Shown here one piece after another: positions 58,307-64,000 of a stretch of 64,000 bases of DNA. A program made the translations under genes and the position numbers. Origin of the DNA: Epiperipatus broadwayi (Eukaryota > Onychophora > Udeonychophora > Euonychophora > Peripatidae); assembly GCA_028023455.1 (NCBI GenBank), contig JAQFVV010006238.1:4412572-4476571 (forward strand), given 5' to 3'. The notes below the pieces were generated by a model that searched no databases, had not been told where the DNA came from, and saw only the letters and a program-made list of their open reading frames with translations. Position 1 is the stretch's first letter. The number at the start of each line of letters is the position of its first letter.

Positions 58307-59375
58307 CACCTGGATCTCATTTTACGCAATAGATAGTTCCTCAGAAAACACGCGCAAATGAAATCATGCAAAAATAGACGTTACTTACATTGAAAAAGGG
58401 GGGATGCGGTCTGTGATTTTTTAAAATTTGCGTAAAAGCAAAGCACCAATGTAAAATTACTTTAAAATTCACGCAAAAAAAAAATAAGGAAATAAAATAT
58501 GATTAATAAAAAATTTCAAATTTGAAAAAATTTGATACAAGACAAACTTTTTTTAACTATAATATTTAATTTTATTCAAAATAATATATTTTTATGCATA
58601 ATTTACAGTACAGTAATTTACATTTTTTTATACACGTTTTAATTATTATAGCTATTTGCCGAAAAACACGTTCGTTTGCAAACAATTAGTGCCAACTTCA
58701 CACTCATGCTGTGTCAATGGTTTTCTGGTGACAACGTAATTAGTAATTAATCTTTGAGATGATGATTTTATTAATTGTTTATGAAACTAACAACTAAAAA
58801 TTAAATTCTTATTTTTGTCTTTAATTTTCAATTCCATTTAAAAATCAAATTTCACATCACATTATTTCAAGTCGCCATAAGTAATTTTTAAATTGTTAAT
58901 TACAATTAAAAATCAGATTTTAATTTTTAATTGTCAAATTTAATTGTGCCCACTGCTATTACTGACCTTTTAAAAATAAACTTGTGTTCACTAAATGATT
59001 AATAATTGATTATGTTCTTTTTTAAAAAGCAAAAACAGAATGTGATTTAAAATGCAAAATTAACACGCACAATGTTTGAACAAATTTACATTATAATCTT
59101 GTAAAATTTAATGTGTGTATATATAAAATGTGGAAATCATGATTTTAATTCCATTATTGCATAAAATCTTACTATTATAAAGCACTGAAAATATTGAAAT
59201 TACTAAGTTGAAAGTCGAATTCCAATAATGCACTATTACTTTCAATATAACGTAAGTGCGCAAAATTTATTATTTAAAGTAATAGCGCGTTATTGGAGTT
59301 CGACTTCCAGTGAAACACGAATCACATAACTTCAAAATCATGTTAAATAAGTCCGCGTAAAAAGAGACCCAGGTG
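58307..59375. mobile_element. Mariner-like MITE, copy 2 (1069 bp)
   Basis: It has the same terminal inverted repeats as 16963-18083 (CACCTGGATCTCATTTTACG at left, GCGTAAAAAGAGACCCAGGTG at right) and the same interior in the same orientation. A TA follows the right end; the left end is CA within a CA run. It is shorter by about 50 bases because of small deletions, and has an additional 18-base phrase near 58680 (AAACAATTAGTGCCAACT). The internal hairpin 59214-59243 with 59276-59304 is better preserved than in copy 1. Confidence 0.93.
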
Positions 59376-59396
59376 TATATATATATATGGGGTAAA

Positions 59397-59487
59397 TTTT
59401 TTTTCATATGTCAAATGCATTGACCGGGAAGCGAACCCGGACCAGCTGCTTGAAAGACAGTTATGCTAACCACTAGGCCTCCAATGC
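59397..59487 (-). repeat. tRNA-like SINE/retropseudogene with intact cloverleaf
   Basis: On the - strand, 59487 to 59416 folds as a 72-base tRNA. Acceptor GCATTGG pairs with TCAATGC (seven pairs with one G-T). The D-arm is GCCTAGTGGTTAGC, the anticodon arm ACTGT/GCAGC around CTTTCAA (TTC), and the T-arm CCGGG-TTCGCTT-CCCGG. The body is like tRNA-Gly(TCC), and the anticodon would read Glu by one change. It is followed by TTTGACATATG and eight A, exactly as at 10631, so it is most likely a retroposed family member and not a tRNA gene. It sits 21 bases from the MITE. Confidence 0.75.
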
Positions 59488-61403
59488 TTAACTATATGGC
59501 GTAATTTTGATTCTATGTATGTATTAGTTTCTCACAAAAAATGAGTGTTTTATTTCATTTTTTTACAATGTTGAAATGTTTTATAAAGAATAATCTAATT
59601 CAAAAGAAAATTAAAAGATAACATTGTACCATATCAAAAATAATATAAAAAATCATGGAGTCACATATGTAAATGTACTTGTGTTTTCCTTATCAGTCTA
59701 TTACGGATTTATTTTCAATATTTGGTTCTTCTTTATTATACTCTTTTTTATAGAATTAATCTGATGATTCTCATTTACAAATAATGGTAGATGATATTGA
59801 TGATAATGATAATAGTTACGATTATATTAAAAGTCCATAAACATTTTTCTATATCTATAAGTATTTCTTATTATCAAGATGTTAAAGGAAATAATCAAAT
59901 GGCTTACTGTTTGGGAATTTATAAGAAATTTGAGTACCGAAATGATCAGAACTGTGCATGATCCATGGATCTTGAGCTTCGGGGTCTGCCGCAATTACCA
60001 TCACTCACTGCAGGGAATTATTAAGATTATTTTGTCATATATTGACGTAAAGGAATGAAATATTATTCTTTCTTTCTTGTTATATTTAAATTATATTTCA
60101 GCTATAAACTTATGTCAAAAAAAAGGCAAGTCAATAGATTACAAATAGTTATAGGAAAAAAACAGATAAGATATGAACTCATAATATATATTTATCACTC
60201 AGTGTAACTTTCATTGATATAAGTATATTTCTTTCATTGTTTTAGTAATCTGATAAAGTGAAAATCTTTTGTATGCTATTTGTGTTACATATATATTTTT
60301 ACTGTTATATTCATTTATGATTAATTTGATATAACACACTTTTTTATAACACACAGAAAATATTTCTTAATGAATATTTTTGTGTGTATAGAGAAGTCCT
60401 CTGCTTACAAAAACAAATATTTGTCACCAAGCTGCATTTCATTATATACTTCCTAATTATGGATATTATTTTAAATACTGAAACCAGATAGTGTACATAA
60501 CCATCATCAAGTTGGATTATGTACCATCTTTCAGTACGTGTAGGAAACCTGATAATTTTGCCAGATCTGTTTTAATATTGTATATATAATTTATGTTACT
60601 TCCTTTCTCTCATATATTATTAAATATTTAAATTAAAAACTTCGAAGCCATGTGGATGTGCTACTTATTCCATTTTGTTTAATATTTTATATTTAAAAGA
60701 TAAAAGAAGAAATAATTATTACATGCATGTTGTATAAATATTTACCTGTGTGTTTATTTTCTTTCATACATTTTAATTCTTAAAGAAAACGTGTAAAAAC
60801 TCTTCTCAATATTAGTTTTCTTACTAAGATAGCTGTGCAGTTTCTCATTTAATAATTAAAAGGCTTCAGAATAAAATACATTATTTATTTCTCCTTTGTT
60901 TTCATGTAAAAAGAAAACGCGCCATCTAAAGAGCTTTCAATCCTGTGCTTTAAAACAAGCTTGGAGATTTCAGACATACACTGGTGTTTAATTAAATTAG
61001 TCTATAAAATTCGCAATATAGCACACACCTATACAATATATACTTTTAGAAATTACAACTAATGCACACAATTATTTTCTAAACAATAATTTGTGATGCC
61101 AACTAGGTAAAATACATGTTAAAGGTCCTTAGTATATTTTCCCATAATCTGCAACCATATGCTCAACATTTGTAAGATTGTACATTAGTTTGGCACAGTA
61201 ATAGAAAGGTGTTCTTAAGGGTTAAAAATTTCTGGTTTGAAACAATCTGTCATTTTCATTTCCAGTCCTTAAATATTACTTGACCTTCCCAGGTAATTAA
61301 TCATTCAATATTTTTTTTTCAACATCATTGTACATATGTACAAAGAAATGAATAATAAATAGTAAAGATCATTATTGTACCTTTCTAATTACATTAAAAT
61401 CAG
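59488..61403. other. AT-rich intron sequence, nothing recognised
   Basis: A brief GC-richer phrase lies at about 59965-60010 (GAGCTTCGGGGTCTGCCGCA) with no match elsewhere in the window. Confidence 0.5.
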
Positions 61404-61906
61404 TATAGACAATATACACAAGATGCAAAACTCACTATGCAATAGCACCATTCAGTATCAGCCAGAGTAATCAATGGATGCAGGCAGGTTTGTGCATAAA
61501 ATCTTTAACTAGTGCCTACTGGTCCTATATTCCCAGACTAGTTTTTAGCTTGTGGCTTTCATCAGTGAGGAGCCTTGGATCTGAGAGCACTCTAGATGCA
61601 GTGCTTTTGGATAGAAGGTTCCTCACTGATGAAAGCCACAAGCTAGAAACTAGTCTGGTGATATAGGATGAGTAGGCACTTGATAGCAGAGCTTTCAAAT
61701 CCAAGGTTCATCACTAATGAAACTAGTCTGGGGATATAGGATGAGTAGGCACGAGATAGGGATTTTATGCACAAACCTCCCTGCATCCATTGATTACTCT
61801 GGCTTGCACTGAGTGGCTCTACTGTATGGAGAGTTTTGCCTCTGTGAAAAACAGCTTGTGTAAGTATGAAGAATTGTTACGATGTTTGATGTTATAGACA
61901 ATATAC
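61404..61906 (-). mobile_element. Hairpin family C retroposon with perfect 14-bp target duplication
   Basis: TATAGACAATATAC occurs at 61404-61417 and 61893-61906. Read on the - strand, the unit starts with the family tail (ATCAAACATCG ... TTACACAAGCTGT), then CAGAGGCAAAACTCTCCATA, and ends with the complementary GTGAGTTTTGCATCTTGT at the duplication. The outer arms pair over at least 120 bases (CCAGAGTAATCAATGGATGC against GCATCCATTGATTACTCTGG). An inner section (AGTCTGG, GATATAGGATGAGTAGGCAC) is additionally duplicated at 61660 and 61730. The short open frame 61478-61666 is not a gene. Confidence 0.92.
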
Positions 61907-62029
61907 TTATATTTAAATACTACATAAATATTTTATGGATTCATTTGATCACTATTAAATTTAAAGTTTGTATTTAATGTTTAAAAATATATAATTTCTA
62001 ATCTAATAACAATGAGGGATTAGACTGAT

Positions 62030-62400
62030 GTAATGTCTGTGTGGGTATGACTATAATATCAAATCCAACAAGGGTGTTGGGCATTGCATAGTCGATTTTT
62101 CAATGAATTTTACAATTGAATAGTTGGAAGGATGAGAAGATTGAAGCTGTCCATTAAAGTTTGAGGAATTGCTTTTATTATAAACTAAATACTGATTGTA
62201 TTTATGTGTGGGAGCATATGATCTGGCCTAACTGATGAGTGCTGGTTCTGTACAAAATACGTCTATTGGGCATTATTTATCTTTTTCACATATGTATAGT
62301 CAGGTGTATTGATTGATTGAAATAGAGTAGAAGATGAAATGGACTGAAAAATCCTGTATTCAAGTCCCTCTATTTACATAAACAATTGTTAAGGTTCAAA
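62030..62400 (+). repeat. Family B SINE-like repeat, sense copy
   Basis: In order: GAAGCTGTCCATTAAAGTT, TAAACTAAATACTGATTGTA, CTAACTGATGAGTGCTGGTT, AAAATACGTCTATTGG, CATATGTATAGTCAGGTGTA (box-A-like) and CCTGTATTCAAGTCCC (box-B-like). This is the monomer layout of the family, not a palindrome. The box regions are more decayed than in the 49.3 kb copy. Confidence 0.75.
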
Positions 62401-63364
62401 CAGTCGAAATAAGAGGACTAGAGCCTTGACTCATAGAGCTTAAATTTTAGAGTCCGCCATTTTATTGTTGTATGAAACATTGCAATATTATCAGTATTTA
62501 AATATGAATTTACTGAAAAGTAATTGTTGTAAGTCTTACAAAAAATACAGCACCTATAAAATAATTTTGCGTAGAACATTATATCCATCAAATATAGGCT
62601 TTATAGTAAATATCTGATTTTGCTATTTTACATTTTATATATATAAAATATCTTGCTTCTATTACAGAAACTCTGTCAAAAGTCAAAATCATTTTCCAGC
62701 TATATTTTATTACAAATCTAAAAGAAAGTTATTTTAGATTGCCCATAGCTATCATGAAACATTTATTTATTTTTAAATTAAACCAAAAAAAGTGGTTAGA
62801 AAGTAGATGTAATCCAATCATTTTAACAATTTTTTTTTTGCCCAAAGTTTAAATCGAATATATAATTCAAAGTAATTTTAATATTTTTTGTATTATTTTT
62901 TTAAAAAATACATTCAATTAATTTATAGATGAATTGTAAATAGAATCATATAATATACCTATTTTTTTTTAAACAATCACCTCTTATATAATTGTTACAT
63001 TTTGATTTACAAGTGTTAAACTTATTCTCTCCACAACTTTTGCACAACTCATTCTAGATGAATACATTAATGATTACCACTAATCGTTTATGAAAGTGGA
63101 GATTATCTCTAGCCCAAATATATTCTTTAAACCACAATTAAAGTTTAATGCATATGTTTTTAATTAAAACATACACCGAGAATTTCAATATCCCTTTTAC
63201 CATGTGCAATATCTTTTATAAATATATTTAATAACCATCACTCCACCAACTGTTTTCATATATTTGAAAAAGACATAATAAAATTCAATCTCCTGATAAG
63301 TTTTCATGATAAATATTATTAAGTATGTATCTATAAAACGATATTACAGGATTAAAACATCACC
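62401..63364. other. AT-rich intron sequence, nothing recognised
   Basis: No recognised repeat family or coding similarity. Confidence 0.55.
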
Positions 63365-63430
63365 TAGCATTGATTACTATGGTTTGCACTAGGTGGCACT
63401 CCTGTATGGAGAAAATTGCTACTGTTTAAA
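63365..63430. repeat. Family C fragment
   Basis: CATTGATTACTATGGTTTGCACTAGGTGGCACTCCTGTATGGAG is the outer right-arm segment of the hairpin family (compare 61785-61830). Only this arm end remains. Confidence 0.7.
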
Positions 63431-63794
63431 AGATATTACATATCATAATGGGAAAATGAAGTTGAATTACTTGTTTAATGTGTGTGTGTTTAATTAAAAA
63501 TATTTATTAATTTTTTAACTGAAGGTTAAAGTTTATACCTTGGCTAGGGATAATCTTTACTTTAATAAATGATTAATGATAATAATGTAGGTATTTATCT
63601 AGAGTGAATCATGTCTAAATGGTAGGTGGAATAATTTTGATACTTATGAATCAAGATATAACAATTTTCTATTGATAAATACCAAACATATGATGCAAGA
63701 GATTATGACCTGGTCAAATAATGAGTTCTGATTCAATGTGTTTTAAGAACTTCTATAAATTGATTATATTGACTATTTAATTAATTATTTTGTA

Positions 63795-63910
63795 TGATTT
63801 GGTGCAGTAGTAAGTGACAGAATCAGGAACTCAAGATTTATGGATTGTAGTTTTGTTCTATTATTTTTGGTGCTCCAAATTCATACAACTCTAGAGCAAT
63901 AAACAATTTT
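63795..63910 (+). repeat. tRNA-promoter-like SINE fragment
   Basis: GATTTGGTGCAGTAGTAAGTG (box-A-like), then GGATTGTAGTTTTGTTC, then a tail TTTTTGGTGCTCC ... CTAGAGCAATAAA. It pairs with the fragment at 2043-2160 at its start and with 36680-36715 at its tail. Confidence 0.45.
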
Positions 63911-64000
63911 GACCTTTTTTAAGTACAAAAATTTAAAAAGTTCTACGTTTATTCTACCATTAAGTGTGTATTTAATTCTTAGTAATTGTAAGATAAGCTT

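Larger units (their letters stand above)
46826..64000 (+). other. YIPF6 downstream intron (partial)
   Basis: This is the sequence after the phase-1 donor at 46826. No match to the last YIPF6 coding segment was found before the window ends, so I treat the remainder as intron. It carries MITE, LINE, SINE and hairpin elements listed separately. A very short final exon overlooked by eye remains possible. Confidence 0.7.

Noticed and set aside
46826-64000. Terminal YIPF6 exon
   Set aside because: I looked for a segment like AFLADSQPPNR followed by a final hydrophobic span and found none. It probably lies beyond the window, but a spliced search would be needed to be certain.
1-64000. Firm species assignment
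   Set aside because: Repeat style and intron length suggest a cephalopod or other mollusc, but no diagnostic sequence was recognised with certainty.

Overview
The window is AT-rich animal nuclear DNA: spliced coding exons, very large introns and many interspersed repeats, with no prokaryotic gene organisation. The only host gene I can identify is a YIPF6-type Yip-domain Golgi membrane protein on the + strand. Two consecutive coding exons are present (2842-2973 and 46668-46825). They join in frame across a 43.7 kb intron and match the vertebrate YIPF6 region that begins GGPxFAEVFVIVW and continues through FFQS-CVLGYC. Earlier exons must lie before base 1, and the final exon (the last membrane span and C-terminus) probably lies beyond base 64000. 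Gene size, an RTE-rich repeat content and many tRNA-derived short repeats suggest a large-genome invertebrate. A cephalopod or other mollusc is my best guess, but the sequence does not prove it.

Almost everything else is transposable-element material inside YIPF6 introns. The best-preserved autonomous element is an RTE-clade LINE at about 20650-23926. Its endonuclease-reverse transcriptase frame runs from 21080 to 23911 with only two in-frame stops and no frameshift. Four older RTE copies lie at 4785-6165 (-), 26989-28325 (+), 39868-40093 (-) and 51593-51833 (+). A different, 5'-truncated LINE with a C-terminal zinc knuckle lies on the - strand at 55421-57545. Fossil LINE pieces sit at 29223-29600 and 35240-36000. 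Two decayed mariner-type transposase genes lie at 36920-37520 (+) and 50860-51580 (-). Non-autonomous DNA elements are two copies of a mariner-like MITE (16963-18083, 58307-59375) and a hAT-type element with an 8-bp target duplication (32175-32778).

The most unusual content is a set of long, nearly perfect palindromes. At least five appear to be single insertions, because one pair of 13-17 bp direct repeats flanks each whole hairpin (29838-30962, 32343-32603, 45862-46426, 49259-49602, 61404-61906); a weaker case is 54180-54701. A linear half-unit of one family (44827-45149) has its own perfect 13-bp duplication. Long duplications of variable length are typical of target-primed retroposition, not of cut-and-paste MITEs, so these look like hairpin-forming retroposons. 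A further hairpin family at 6511-7867 has become a tandem array of about 0.4 kb units. All of these would be transcribed within YIPF6 pre-mRNA and could form long double-stranded RNA.

Smaller items are three tRNA-Gly/Ala-like pseudogenes sharing an acceptor sequence, several other tRNA-promoter-like SINE pieces, a perfect 35-bp-arm palindrome at 10450-10529, microsatellites, and one unexplained exon-like block at 16306-16450. All comparisons were made by eye, so percent identities are not given except where I counted bases.
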